Source: Lutraria lutraria (Eukaryota; Mollusca; Bivalvia; Venerida; Mactridae). Taken from it: a stretch of 64,000 nucleotides of DNA. The stretch is from assembly GCA_964023205.1 (NCBI GenBank), contig OZ026848.1:34707912-34771911 (forward strand). The letters are read 5' to 3'. The position numbers were made by a program, and so were the translations under genes. Of this stretch, positions 34,536-48,400 are shown in pieces (position 1 is the stretch's first letter; every line of letters starts with the position of its first letter). The notes below the pieces were generated by a model. The model did not search any database. It was not told the DNA's origin and worked only from the letters and a program-made list of their open reading frames with translations.

Positions 34536-35090
34536 CACATACATAAAAACGCAAGTTACGCTCACGACTTTTCGTAAGTTACGCATTGTTGATAGAACGG
34601 GGCCCCTCTTACCTGTAAATCACGGATTTATGAATAAGTTCCCGACCAGGAGATTGTAAAACTATACTTGACATCGGTCTCCCAGCTTAAATCTGGTATC
34701 TTGTCTTTTAGTGAATTTCAGTTAATGATGTTCAGACAATACTGCTTTATTGATACATTGTTCTGAGAGTATAAAACATGTTTTTAACATGAATCAGTTG
34801 TATGTTTTGAAACAATATTGTAACAGGATGGAGGTTCGGCGGAAATAGCGCTACCGAGTACTGGTTTGGAAAACTGAACGGGACGGAATAAGTAAACGAA
34901 TCAAATACTGTTTCAATACAGTGCTAGCTCGCAAATGTAATGCGACAACAATAATACGATTAATTTAACTTACAATAAAATACAAATATTACTAAGATAA
35001 TATACAAGCGTCAATCTTTATTTAAAGTCTGAGAGTCAATGATACTCCAGTAGTGTATATTTACATAGTCATTCCTCAGTATTGTTGTTT
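34536..35090. other. spacer with dispersed-repeat fragment
   Basis: The stretch 34665-34790 is a diverged relative of 21690-21815. No gene was seen. Confidence 0.4.
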
Positions 35091-35300
35091 CAGGTATCGC
35101 GCCGGGAATCCTCCAGTGAAAAGCCGTTGTCCCCCCGCGCTTTTACCTTTTATATTCGTCGCGCTATAATACTTATAAAAAACGTTCCAAAAGCAGTAAT
35201 CTGGTGACGCCGTCCAATCATATTATGACGTCCTTCTATATACATGTTGACGTCGGCCAATCAAAGAGTTTGCGGATTATTCCAAAACCAGTGTTCCTAC
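35091..35300. promoter_or_regulatory. promoter-like segment with CRE and CCAAT motifs
   Basis: A locally G+C-richer stretch holds a TATA-like CTTATAAAAAA near 35172, then TGACGCCGTCCAATCA (35205-35220), TGACGTCC (35226) and TGACGTCGGCCAATCA (35248-35263). That is two CRE/ATF half-palindrome-plus-CCAAT pairs about 43 bp apart, with a third CRE-like site between. Such pairing is typical of housekeeping-type animal promoters. No confident exon follows on either strand, so the driven gene is unknown. A decayed copy or a retrotransposon promoter is also possible. Confidence 0.35.
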
Positions 35301-37309
35301 GCCGCACAAAAAGTAATTCCTTCTCCGTCATTCAAAGCCCGAAATACAAGCTTCGGTTCCGCTTTGAATGCTTTAAACATGCTATATTTTATCAGTGCTA
35401 CTAATATATTAGGTATGGTTGTGGAATTTCCTGGAAAGTCATAGGTTATGTAAAAAATAAGTATCACGTATACCGGGTGGCAAACTTCAAGACTTGTTAA
35501 TGTGATTACAATTTTTAATGAATGGATATTCAATCAGACTCGATTTGCCGACTCCTGTGTCGTTGTCATGTGTAAATATGTAAGTTACTGATACTTATCA
35601 ACACTGTGAACTGTGCTATGTACATAATTTTTCTGTCACTTCATGCGAAGTGTGCAGTTGACTTTGTCATATGAATTCGCGACCCGTCGAGTGGAAGTGT
35701 AATACTGAGGTTCCCGTACGACCTGATATTTAATGATTATAAATAAAACCTGCTATGATACGGTCTATTAATGTAATATAATACATGAATGAAAGGTACA
35801 AAGCATGATGTGTCAGATATAAGCTGCAAGATTACCTATCATTACAATATATATTTTGAAAATGGAACTGAGATTTGAGCTCAGAGACTTTTCTCAAGTT
35901 TTATAACCTCGAGCACTGTTCACATACCAGTTGCCTCTAAGACTGTACTACACCAAAAACACAGAAGTGTGGGACAAAGAGAAAACAGGTTTTTTTTCAA
36001 CAAAATATAACGTAATTTCTTTCTTTCTACTTTTTTCTTTGACTTAAAAAGTTGGGTATGGCCGTTTTTGTTAGTAGGTAGAGTAACATGAAAGCTAATA
36101 TTACTAGATGATGACCTGACTTTCTGTTTTAGTTCTATATTTATGTGTGAACGTATGTTACATCATTAGATATAAGTCCGACTTTGGGAAGGACACGTGT
36201 CGAGTATATTGTGATATGTTTAATGCACTTACCCGTATGTTACAGCTCCTGGGAGAGCTATATTTCCTAATTAGAAACATTTCCCCGCTTGACCATATTT
36301 CTACTATTCGTAATTAAAGATGCTCGCCTTTCTCTACCACAGAAAATCTAATTATGCCCTGTATAATACTTCAAAGACACAATATCCATAGTTTGGCCAA
36401 GTAGTCAAAAGCATCGAGGAACAATGTTCAAGAGAGTTGTAAGAACCACATATTCTACAAACTATTTCTTTCAAGTGAAAATTCTCTCATTTACAAAATA
36501 CATCAAGTGAGAAGTGTGGGGTAATGTATGTGAACGAACCAGGTGTTCGACAGTGATATCAAGTTGATATATTAAGTTTAATGTGATTTTACACGTATTG
36601 AGTGTTTAATAAACTTGTTCCCGTGTTGCAGTGCACCAAAGGCTTTGTACACACAAGTCAACGGGAAGCAGTTTAGAGTATTTGAATGCAAGAACATCCT
36701 AAACATTATTGTGCTATATTATAAACACTTTACAATAAGAAGTATGCTATAATATTTAATAAATGTATTAATATACGTAATATGTGATTAATATAATTGT
36801 AATATATATTTTATAAGTAATATTTTCTATGATACATAATAGATATCTTTATATGTAATATGTGTTTATTATATAATAGATACATTAATATATATAATAA
36901 GTGTTAGCTATAGGTAACTACAAATTAACAAGTTACCTTGTCTGATAACAAAAATGAATTTGATTAATTTAGTTGTTGATCAAAGGCAGCCATTCTAAAT
37001 ATACTGACATTAGATTAAAACTTAAAAACAAAATTCTTGCTTATTTCCCACAATATGAAATCTCTTCTGAAGTTTGGTGCGTATAAAGTGTTCCTAGCCT
37101 ATTTCTTTGATGAAAATACATTTTTGATCAAATAGAACTATCAATCGATCAGACCACTCGGTTTATGAATACTGTATTATTGGTATTTATTAAACAAATA
37201 TAAAAAATTTACCACGATTCATGAATGTTATGGAATACACATGTATATTAATTTGCGTATGAAATATCTTTTTTTGGTGTACGAAGTCCCCAAAGTTCGG
37301 GTTCACTGT
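35301..37309. other. mostly unique A+T-rich DNA
   Basis: Overlapping 66-78-codon frames on both strands at 35204-35533 lie beside the promoter-like segment but show no domain. A very A+T-rich stretch of loose TAATATATGTAAT repetition covers about 36720-36910. No gene is recognised. Confidence 0.45.
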
Positions 37310-39010
37310 AGAATAATATCTTACATAAACTGTGAATACAGTAATACAAAACATTACACAGTGAATACAATAATACAAAAAAATAAACAGTGTGTACAAT
37401 AATACAAAACATTACACTATCAATACAACAATAATATAAAACAGTTTACAGTGAGTAAAACAATATAAAACATTACAATGAAGTAAATAATATAAAAATT
37501 ATGATAGTACACAGTGAATACAACAATAAAAATAAGAAAAAACTTTACACAGTGAAAACAATAACATAAAACATTACACAGTGAGTACAACAATATTAAA
37601 CATTACAGTGAAGTAAAAAATATATGGCATTACACAGTGAAAACAATAACATAAAACATTACACAGTGAGTACAACAATATTAAACATTACAGTGAAGTA
37701 AATAATATATGGCATTACACAGTGAAAACAATAACATAAAACATTACACAGTGAGTGCAACAATATTAAACATTACAGTGAAGTAAATAATATATGGCAT
37801 TACACAGTGAATACAATAACATAAAACATTACACAGTGAGTACAACAATATTAAACATTACAGTGAAGTAAATAATATATGACATTACACAGTAAAAACA
37901 ATAACATAAAACATTACACAGTGAGTACAACAATATTAAACATTAAAGTGAAGTAAATAATATATGGCATTACACAGTGAAAACAATGACATAAAACATT
38001 ACACAGTGAGTACAACAATATTAAACATTACAGTGAAGTAAATAATATATGGCATTACACAGTGAAAACAATGACATAAAACATTACACAGTGAGTACAA
38101 CAATATTAAACATTACAGTGAAGTAAATAATATATGGCATTACACAGTGAAAACAATGACATAAAACATTACACAGTGAGTACAACAATATTAAACATTA
38201 CACAGTGAGTACAACAATATAAAACATTACAGTGAAGTAAATAATATATGGCATTACACAGTAAGTACAATAATATAAACCTTTACAGTGAATACAATAA
38301 TACAAAACATTACACAGTGAGTACAACAATATAAAACATTACAGTGAAGTAAATAATATATGGCATTACACAGTGAGTACAACAATATAAACCTTTACAG
38401 TGAATACAATAATACAAAACATTACACAGTGAGTGCAACAATATAAAACATTACACAGTGAGTACAACAATATAAAACATTACACAGTGAGTACAACAAT
38501 ATAAAACATTACACAGTGAGTACAACAATATAAAACATTACACAGTGAGTACAACAATATAAAACATTACACAGTGAGTACAACAATATAAAACATTACA
38601 CAGTGAGTACAACAATATAAACCTTTCCAGTGAATACAATAATACAAAACATTACACAGTGAGTGCAACAATATAAAACATTACACAGTGAGTACAACAA
38701 TATAAAACATTACACAGTGAGTACAACAATATAAAACATTACAGTGAAGTAAATAATACATGGCATTACACAGTAAGTACAATAATATAAAACATTACAC
38801 AGTGAAACAATGACATAAAACATTACACGGTGAGTACAACAATATAAAACATTACACAGTGAGTACAACAATATAAAACATTACACAGTGATTACAATGA
38901 TATAAAACATTACAGTGAATACAATAATATAAAACATTACACAGTGAATACAATAATATAAATCATTACAGTGAAGTAAATGATAAATGACATTACACAA
39001 TCACAGTGAA
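37310..39010. repeat. 29-bp array with about 84-bp higher-order unit
   Basis: About 60 units contain ACACAGTGAGTACAACAATA plus TAAAACATT (29 bp). From about 37560 to 38220 a higher-order unit of about 84-85 bp (ACAGTGAAGTAAATAATATA, then GGCATTACACAGTGAAAACA, then a standard unit) repeats about seven times. From 38430 to 38620 and again later the simple 29-bp unit is homogeneous. Units at both ends are diverged. Confidence 0.95.
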
Positions 39011-40051
39011 ATTATGACTTTATATGTTTATAGTCTATATAACAACCGTACCTCAATATGTCACGTGGAACAGCAATCGTAACTACTCGGGCATTTCCGT
39101 AACTGTGAATACTTTCTTTAGACAAATATGAGGAGTTCCGATTGGTGGTACACTTGTTAAAAGTCAGGGGTTAAAAAAAGACAGCACAAGTAGATTACCC
39201 AAAATCACTGTCTTAATCCACCGTTCATAACTTATCCTTGGATCTTGAAATAAGCCTTAATGATTCACTTTATAGTATCACGTGATTCATAGGGGTTGCT
39301 TTACGGAAACTATAAGGCAGATTTACCATAAAGGGGAACCAATCTTCCAAATACTGAGGAAATACGTTTGTCCTCTCAGACATTATTTACGAACGCGGCC
39401 ATTAATCGTACAGTGATTTCACTCTCAAAATCACGGAAAATGAGATAGCTCTTTCCTAAAGCACTAGCACAGTCGTACATACAGGAAGAACAAATTTCCT
39501 GTCACGCCTAGTGCCATTTAAGTATTGACTGTTCTGGGAACGGGCCGTAAAAGGCAGTACTATGTTTAAACTCAATTTATTTGCTGAAGTCATACCAGCA
39601 GAAATGAATTGCATTTTCACTTCCAATAGACTTAAGAAGCTGTATACACAGTTCCGTGTACTGTAAATGGAATTAAGACGAAGTGTAAATACAATTAGAG
39701 AAGCGGTTTTTGTGAAAGCGTCTAATAACATTGATTATTCGCATGTTTTTGTCATTCCCGGGCTTCGTGCTCCGAACATTTAGATTTTTTTGTTCAATTT
39801 TAACTTCATAGAATAAGAAAATAGCATGTCCATTAGTTCAAGTTAGTATTTGTTCAGGTGTGAGAACATTCCAACTAATCCTTTCTGGTAATTATATTCA
39901 TGAGACGTCTAGTACCATATGAGGTAAAATCTTTTCTACAACGACGAAAGTAAAAGACTCATGATTATACTATTGTAATTTCACTTACAATGCAAGTGAT
40001 GTTATATTAACTTACACAATATATCAACCTATTGTACAAAGAAACTACATA
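39011..40051. other. unique DNA
   Basis: A 91-codon minus frame (39456-39731) has no domain I can name. No RNA gene or repeat was seen. Confidence 0.4.
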
Positions 40052-40205
40052 TTGCATAAACCTACACATTGCATAAACCTACACATTGCATAAACCTACA
40101 CATTGCATAAACCTACACATTGCATAAACCTACACATTGCATAAACCTACACATTGCATAAACCTACACATTGCATAAACCTACACATTGCATTAGCCTA
40201 CACAT
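40052..40205. repeat. 17-bp array (CCTACACATTGCATAAA)
   Basis: Nine consecutive near-perfect copies of CCTACACATTGCATAAA, with CATTAG in the last. It is unrelated in sequence to the other two 17-bp arrays in the window. Confidence 0.95.
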
Positions 40206-40309
40206 GTGACTGCACATAAGTATATTCTTACAGTTGGGATAAAAGAAAAATTGAAAATTAAATGATAACTTGAACACTGAATTCAGGACTGTATCGTGAT
40301 TCTATAATA

Positions 40310-40695
40310 CAATAAAAGTACTGAAAGTACTCATGGAAAGTGAACTTACATAGACTTGCACTGCAACAGCAACATGGAACGGGAACTTACATAGACTTGC
40401 ACTGCAACAGCAACATGGAAAGTGAACTTACATAGACTTGCACTGCAACAGCAACATGGAACGGGAACTTACATAGACTTGCACTGCAACAGCAACATGG
40501 AACGGGAACTTACATAGACTTGCACTGCAACAGCAACATGGAAAGTGAACTTACATAGACTTGCACTGCAACAGCAACATGGAACGGGAACTAGTTGAAC
40601 AATAACATGGCGGATGCAGAAAAACGTAGTAATTTAATCCGCATTAAAATTCATACGAGTGACGGCTATGGAAAGGTGTACTATCGTTCAGTTCC
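40310..40695 (-). mobile_element. dispersed repeat 'R41', copy C, with internal expansion
   Basis: On the minus strand it reads in the same order as copies A and B: CCATAGCCGTCACTCG, TACTACGTTTTTCTGC, CTAGTTCCCGTTCCATG, GCAGTGCAAGTCTATGTAAG, TTTCCATGAGTACTTTCAGT. The central part is amplified as the 41-bp array. Confidence 0.7.
40332..40591. repeat. 41-bp array within copy C, 6.3 copies
   Basis: Units start at 40332, 40373, 40414, 40455, 40496, 40537 and 40578 (partial). Each has CATGGAA(A/C)(G)(T/G)GAACTT, then ACATAGACTTGCACTGCAAC and AGCAA. Units alternate between GGAAAGTGAAC and GGAACGGGAAC. These are the two sequences that flank the single 41-bp region in copies A and B, so the first duplication probably joined those two flanks. 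Confidence 0.92.
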
Positions 40696-41039
40696 AAAAA
40701 GTTGTGTATAAGTATGTAAACATGTAAACATGTACAACGGAGTTAAAAAAACAGGATAAACGACATAACAAAGTCTGATAGCAATACGTTGATCATGGCT
40801 GTGTGAGATTTGTATCATATAATTTGAAACCTGAATGAGAAACAGAGGCAGACATAATTTGAATTGGTAATACTTGTATCATAGGAGACAGAAGGCAATC
40901 ATATATCGAGGAATGCAAATTGTTCTAAGATGTAATACGAGGTATGCATTTTCTAGAAAATAGTATCGATGTATGTTGAGAACACGTACAACTACATTTG
41001 TACGTTCATGAAACACTGGGTGTGTTGAATGACGTATAA
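40696..41039. other. unique A+T-rich DNA
   Basis: No supported feature. Confidence 0.5.
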
Positions 41040-42469
41040 ATGTCACAGTACCTACACTACAAGAAAACCTTTATCAAAACTACACGAATGTTTCACCTAC
41101 ACGACACGGAATATTTACCTACACTACAGGAAACATTTACCTACATTACACGAAAACCTTTATCTACACTACACGAAACATTTACATACACTACACGAAA
41201 CCTTTATCTACACTACACGAAACCTTTATCTACACTACACGAAACATTTATCTACACTACACGAATCATTTATCTAAACTACACGAAACATGTATCTACA
41301 CTACACGAAACATGTATCTACACTACACGAAACATGTATCTACACTACAGGAAACATATCTACACTACACGAAACACTTATCTACACAACACGAAACATT
41401 TATCTACACAACACGAAACATTTATCTACACTACACGCAAACATTTATCTACACTACACGAAACATTTATCTACACTACACGAAACATTTATCTACACTA
41501 CACGAAACATTTATCTACACTACATGCAAACATTTATCTACACTACACGAAACATTTATCTACACGACACGAAACATTTACCTACACTACACGCAAACAT
41601 TTATTAACACTACACGAAACATTTATCTACACTACACGAAACATTTATCTACACGACACGAAACATTTATCTGCACGACAATAAACCTTTATCTACACGA
41701 CACAAAACATTTATCTACACTACACGAAACCTTTATCTACACTACACGAAACATTTATCTACACTACACGAAACATTTATCTACACGACACGAAACATTT
41801 ATCTACACTACACGAAACATGTATCTACACTACACGAAACATTTACCTACACTACACGAAACATTTATCTACACTACACGAAACATTTATCTACACGACA
41901 CGAAACATTTACCTACACTACACGAAACATTTACCTACACTACACGAAACATTTATCTAGACGACACGAAACATTTACCTACACTACACGAAACATTTAT
42001 CTACACGACACGAAACATTTACCTACACTACAGGAAACATTTACCTACACTACACGAAACATTTATCTAGACGACACGAAACATTTACCTACAGAAACAT
42101 TTATCTACACTACACGCAACATTTATCTACACTACACGAAACATTTATCTACACTACACGAAACATTTATCTACACTACACGAAACATTTATCTACACTA
42201 CATGCAAACATTTATCTACACTACACGAAACATTCACCTACACTACACGAAACATTTATCTACACTACACGAAACATTTACCTACAGAAACATTTATCTA
42301 CACGACACGAAACATTTACCTAACTACACGAAACATTTATCTACACTACACGAAACATTTACCTACAGAAACATTTATCTACACAACACGAAACATTTAC
42401 CTACAGAAACATTTATCTACACTACACGAAACATTTATCTACACTACACGAAACATTTACCTACACTTC
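41040..42469. repeat. 22-bp array (CTACACTACACGAAACATTTAT)
   Basis: About 65 units of 22 bp contain TACACTACACGAAACATTTA, with variants CTACACGACACG, CATGTAT and CCTTTAT, and shortened units (CTACAGAAACATTTA). Leading units are diverged. Overlapping plus-strand frames encode Tyr/Thr/His/Leu-rich peptides because 22 bp has no stops in the frames it cycles through. Confidence 0.95.
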
Positions 42470-43148
42470 ACGCAAACATTTATCTACACCACACGCAAAC
42501 CTTTATCTACACCACACGCAAACCTTTATCTACACCACACGCAAACCTTTATCTACACCACACGCAAACCTTTATCTGCACCACACGCAAACCTTTATCT
42601 TCACCACACGCAAACCTTTATCTACACTACACGCAAACCTTTATCTACACCACACGCAAACCTTTATCTACACCACACGCAAACCTTTATCTGCACCACA
42701 CGCAAACCTTTATCTTCACCACACGCAAACCTTTATCTACACTACACGCAAACCTTTATCTACACCACACGCAAACCTTTATCTACACCACACGCAAACC
42801 TTTATCTACACCACACGCAAACCTTTATCTTCACCACACGCAAACCTTTATCTACACTACACGCAAACCTTTATCTACACCACACTCAAACCTTTATCTA
42901 CACCACACGCAAACCTTTATCTACACCACACGCAAACCTTTATCTACACAACACGCAAACCTTTATCTACACTACACGCAAACCTTTATCTACACCACAC
43001 TCAAACCTTTATCTACACTACACGCAAACCTTTATCTACACCACACGCAAACCATTATCTACACCACATGCAAACATTTATCTACACCACACGCAAACCT
43101 TTATCTACACCACATGCAGACCTTTATCTACACCACACGAAAAATTTA
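42470..43148. repeat. 23-bp derivative array (CACACGCAAACCTTTATCTAC)
   Basis: About 29 units of 23 bp contain ACCACACGCAAACCTTTATC. They differ from the neighbouring 22-bp family by one inserted base (CGCAAAC for CGAAAC) and by CCTTTAT. An internal block of about seven units with CTGCACC and CTTCACC markers is duplicated (42569-42603 and 42684-42722). Confidence 0.94.
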
Positions 43149-43350
43149 GAGGTTGTTCTAGAAAGGTTAAGTTATTAGTTAAATCTTGCAGTGGGAAATA
43201 ATCAAGCTGTTATTGAAGGCAAGTTGTTGCTCAAGAGAGGGCCGCTATCGAGAGGCTGTACTGTAGTTATATCTTGCATTATACAAAACTATGATGTTGC
43301 TGAAGGAAGGTTGTTGCTAAAGGGAGGCTCTCTAGAGAGATTGTACTGTA
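43141..43350. mobile_element. pogo-like MITE remnant, copy 3
   Basis: The right end reads CTCTAGAGAGATTGTACTGTA, matching the GAGAGGTTG.ACTGTA termini of the other copies. A second copy of the same terminal half (CGAGAGGCTGTACTGTA) ends near 43267, so the right half is duplicated. The left end is eroded where it meets the 23-bp array. The 62-codon frame at 43191-43379 is inside it. Confidence 0.5.
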
Positions 43351-44060
43351 TATACGAGCGAATCCGCAGTATCATTTAACTTGAATATGTATGTGATATA
43401 ATGTAAATGATAATATATATGATATAATAGTTGTGTACGAAACAGAACACTGATTTTTATGCTATGACTGCGATTATGTATGTGGTGATAAAAACGTCTA
43501 ACTTTGTCATTTACAATGTCCTATCCTACAAATGCGTTTATTCTTTTTTCATCATTATTTTATCTTTGTGAATAATACATTAGTTTTTCCATATTTGGCC
43601 ATATAAAACATTTGTGTATGTTATGTTTTATCGAGATTCCTAGATTTTTTTGTCTACCATTTATTCAAATATCGACAGGAAATGATTAATAATTCATAAG
43701 ACTAATTCTGGTTGGTATAACAAGTAGATGCTTGGCATAAACTATTCTACCCTCTGTGTACACATTATACAGATAGTGAGATTATCAAGTAAAACCTATT
43801 ACCTTAACCTCGGCCAACAACGTCAGACAGGGTTGAATACATACATTTATATATTCGGGGAGTTTACTCAGTGTCTCGCCCCATTACTGTAGAAAGGTTT
43901 TGTACTATATGGCTGGCACAGAAACTATTTATTTATTGTATAAAGAATGTAGCGGGGGAGGGGGGCGGGGGTAAAATTGCAGGAAGTGTAGCTCACAGAT
44001 GTGAGAGCATATTGTAACTGAAACACAGTACTGTAAACCATCTACGGAATTAAAAAAAAC
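43351..44060. other. spacer before the 45-bp satellite, with a G-rich tract
   Basis: GGGGGAGGGGGGCGGGGG at about 43954-43971 could fold as a G-quadruplex on the plus strand. The rest is A+T-rich without recognisable features. Confidence 0.5.
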
Positions 44061-45479
44061 ATCCATATAAATAGTGTGACCTATGACTTGTACTACTCCA
44101 CGATCCATCATGTAAATAGTGTGACCTATGACTTGTACTACTCCACGATCCATCATGTAAATAGTGTGACCTATGACTTGTACTACTCCACGATCCATCA
44201 AGTAAATAGTGTGACCTATGACTTGTACTACTCCACGATCCATCATGTAAATAGTGTGACCTATGACTTGTACTACTCAACGATCCATCATGTAAATAGT
44301 GTGACCTATGACCTGTACTTCTCCACGATCAATCATGTAAATAGTGTGACCTATGACCTGTACTTCTCCACCATCCATCATGTAAATAGTGTGATCTATG
44401 ACCTGTACTTCTCCACGATCAATCATGTAAATAGTGTGACCTATGACCTGTACTTCTCCACGATCAATCATGTAAATAGTGTGACCTATGACCTGTACTT
44501 CTCCACGATCAATCATGTAAATAGTGTGACCTATGACCTGTACTTCTCCACGATCAATCATGTAAATAGTGTGACCTATGACCTGTACTTCTCCACGATC
44601 AATCATGTAAATAGTGTGATCTATGACCTGTACTTCTCCACCATCCATCATGTAAATAGTGTGATCTATGACCTGTACTACTCAACGATCCATCATGTAA
44701 ATAGTGTGACCTATGACCTGTACTTCTCCACGATCAATCATGTAAATAGTGTGACCTATGACCTGTACTTCTCCACCATCCATCATGTAAATAGTGTGAC
44801 CTATGACCTGTACTTCTCCACGATCAATCATGTAAATAGTGTGACCTATGACCTGTACTTCTCCACCATCCATCATGTAAATAGTGTGACCTATGACCTG
44901 TACTTCTCCACGATCAATCATGTAAATAGTGTGACCTATGACCTGTACTTCTCCACGATCCATCATGTAAATAGTGAGATCTATGACCTGTACTTCTCCA
45001 CGATCCATCATGTAATAAGTGAGATCTATGACCTGTACTTCTCCACGATCAATCATGTAAATAGTGTGACCTATGACCTGTACTTCTCCACGATCCATCA
45101 TGTAAATAGTGTGACCTATGACCTGTACTTCTCCACGATCAATCATGTAAATAGTGTGACCTATGACCTGTACTTCTCCACGATCCATCATGTAAATAGT
45201 GTGACCTATGACCTGTACTTCTCCACGATCCATCATGTAAATAGTGAGATCTATGACCTGTACTTCTCCACGATCAATCATGTAAATAGTGTGACCTATG
45301 ACCTGTACTTCTCCACGATCCATCATGTAAATAGTGAGATCTATGACCTGTACTTCTCCACGATCAATCATGTAAATAGTGAGATCTATGACATGTACTT
45401 CTCCACGATCAATCATGTAAATAGTGTGACCTATGACCTGTACTTCTCCACGATCCATCATGTAATTAGTGAGATAATA

Positions 45480-48400
45480 TGACCTATACTGAGCCATGAT
45501 CCATCATGTAAATAGTGTGATCTATGACCTATACTGAGCCATGATCCACATGTAAATAGTGTGACCTATGACCTATACTACTCAATGATCCATCATGTAA
45601 ATAGTGTGACCTATGACCTGTACTTCTCCACGATCAATCATGTAAATAGTGTGACCTATGACCTAAACTTCTCCATGATCCATCATGTAAATAGTGTGAC
45701 CTATGACCTGTACTTCTCCACGATCAATCATGTAAATATTGTGACCTATGACCTGTACTTCTCCACGATCCATCATGTAAATAGTGTGATCTATGACCTA
45801 AACTTCTCCATGATCCATCATGTAAATAGTGTGACCTATGACCTATACTACTCAATGATCCATCATGTAAATAGTGTGACCTATGACCTAAACTTCTCCA
45901 TGATCCATCATGTAAATAGTGTGACCTATGCCTATACTACTCAATGTTCCATCATGTAAATAGTGTGACCTATGCCTATACTACTCAATGATCCATCATG
46001 TAAATAGTGTGACCTATGCCTATACTACTCAATGATCCATCATGTAAATAGTGTGACCTATGACCTAAACTTCTCCATGATCCATCATGTAAATAGTGTG
46101 ACCTATGCCTATACTACTCAATGATCCATCATGTAAATAGTGTGACCTATGCCTATACTTCTCAATGATCCATCATGTAAATAGTGTGATCTATGACCTA
46201 TACTACTCAATGATCCATCATGTAAATAGTGTGACCTATGACCAAAACTTTTCCATGATCCATCATGTAAATAGTGTGACCTATGACCTAAACTTCTCCA
46301 TGATCCATCATGTAAATAGTGTGATCTATGACCTATACTACTCAATGATCCATCATGTAAATAGTGTGACCTATGACCTAAACTTCTCCATGATCCATCA
46401 TGTAAATAGTGTGATCTATGACCTAAACTTCTCCATGATCCATCATGTAAATAGTGTGACCTATGACCTAAACTTCTCCATGATCCATCATGTAAATAGT
46501 GTGACCTATGACCTAAACTTCTCCATGATCCATCATGTAAATAGTGTGAACTACGACCTAAACTTCTCCATGATCCATCATGTAAATAGTGTGACCTATG
46601 ACCTAAACTTCTCCATGATCCATCATGTAAATAGTGTGATCTATGACCTAAACTTCTCCATGATCCATCATGTAAATAGTGTGATCTATGACCTGTACTA
46701 CTCAATGATCCATCATGTAAATAGTGTGATCTATGACCTAAACTTCTCCATGATCCATCATGTAAATAGTGTGACCTATGACCTATACTACTCAATGATC
46801 CATCATGTAAATAGTGTGACCTATGACCTAAACTTCTCCATGATCCATCATGTAAATAGTGTGATCTATGACCTAAACTTCTCCATGATCCATCATGTAA
46901 ATAGTGTGACCTATGCCTATACTACTCAATGATCCATCATGTAAATAGTGTGATCTATGACCTATACTACTCAATGATCCATCATGTAAATAGTGTGATC
47001 TATGACCTAAACTTCTCCATGATCCATCATGTAAATAGTGTGACCTATGCCTATACTACTCAATGATCCATCATGTAAATAGTGTGATCTATGACCTATA
47101 CTACTCAATGGTCCATCATGTAAATAGGTTGACCTATGACCTATACTACTCAATGATCCATCATGTAAATAGTGTGACCTATGCCTATACTACTCAATGA
47201 TCCATCATGTAAATAGTGTGACCTATGCCTATACTACTCAATGATCCATCATGTAAATAGTGTGACCTATGCTTATACTACTCAATGATCCATCATGTAA
47301 ATAGGTTGACCTATGACCTATACTACTCAATGATCCATCATGTAAATAGTGTGACCTATGACCTATACTACTCAATGATCCATCATGTAAATAGTGTGAC
47401 CTATGCCTATACTACTCAATGATCCATCATGTAAATAGTGTGACCTATGACCTAAACTTCTCCATGATCCATCATGTAAATAGTGTGATCTATGACCTAT
47501 ACTACTCAATGATCCATCATGTAAATAGTGTGACCTATGACCTGTACTTCTCCACGATCAATCATGTAAATAGTGTGACCTATGACCTGTACTTCTCCAC
47601 GATCCATCATGTAATTAGTGAGATAATATGACCTATACTGAGCCATGATCCATCATGTAAATAGTGTGACCTATGACCTATACTACTCAATGATCCATCA
47701 TGTAAATAGTGTGACCTATGACCTGTACTTCTCCACGATCCATCATGTAATTAGTGAGATCTATGACATGTACTTCTCCACGATCCATCATGTAATTAGT
47801 GAGATCTATGACCTGTACTTCTCCACGATCCATCATGTAATTAGTGAGATCTATGACATGTACTTCTCCACGATCCATCATGTAAATAGTATGACCTATG
47901 ACCTGTACTTCTCCACGATCCATCATGTAATTAGTGAGACCTATGACCTAGACTACTCAATGATCCATCATGTAAATAGTGTGACCTATGACCTAGACTA
48001 CTCAATGATCCATCATGTAAATAGTGTGACCTATGACCTGTACTTCTCCACGATCCATCATGTAATTAGTGAGATCTATGACATGTACTTCTTCACCATC
48101 CATCATGTAAATAGTGTGACCTATGACATGTACTTCTCCACGATCCATCATGTAATTAGTGAGATCTATGACATGTACTTCTCCACGATCCATCATGTAA
48201 TTAGTGAGATCTATGACATGTACTTCTCCACGATCCATCATGTAATTAGTGAGATCTATGACATGTACTTCTCCACGATCCATCATGTAATTAGTGAGAT
48301 CTATGACATGTACTTCTCCACGATCCATCATGTAAATAGTGTGACCTATGACCTGTACTTCTCCACGATCCATCATGTAATTAGTGAGATCTATGACCTA

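Noticed and set aside
39456..39731. 91-codon minus frame ending with a basic and hydrophobic stretch, considered as a LINE or retroelement fragment
   Set aside because: I could not match it to any conserved retroelement motif. Length is within chance for this composition.
41312..43149. Long Tyr/Thr/His/Leu-rich frames of up to 315 codons
   Set aside because: These are by-products of 22- and 23-bp arrays read in rotating frames. There is no start context, domain or codon signal.
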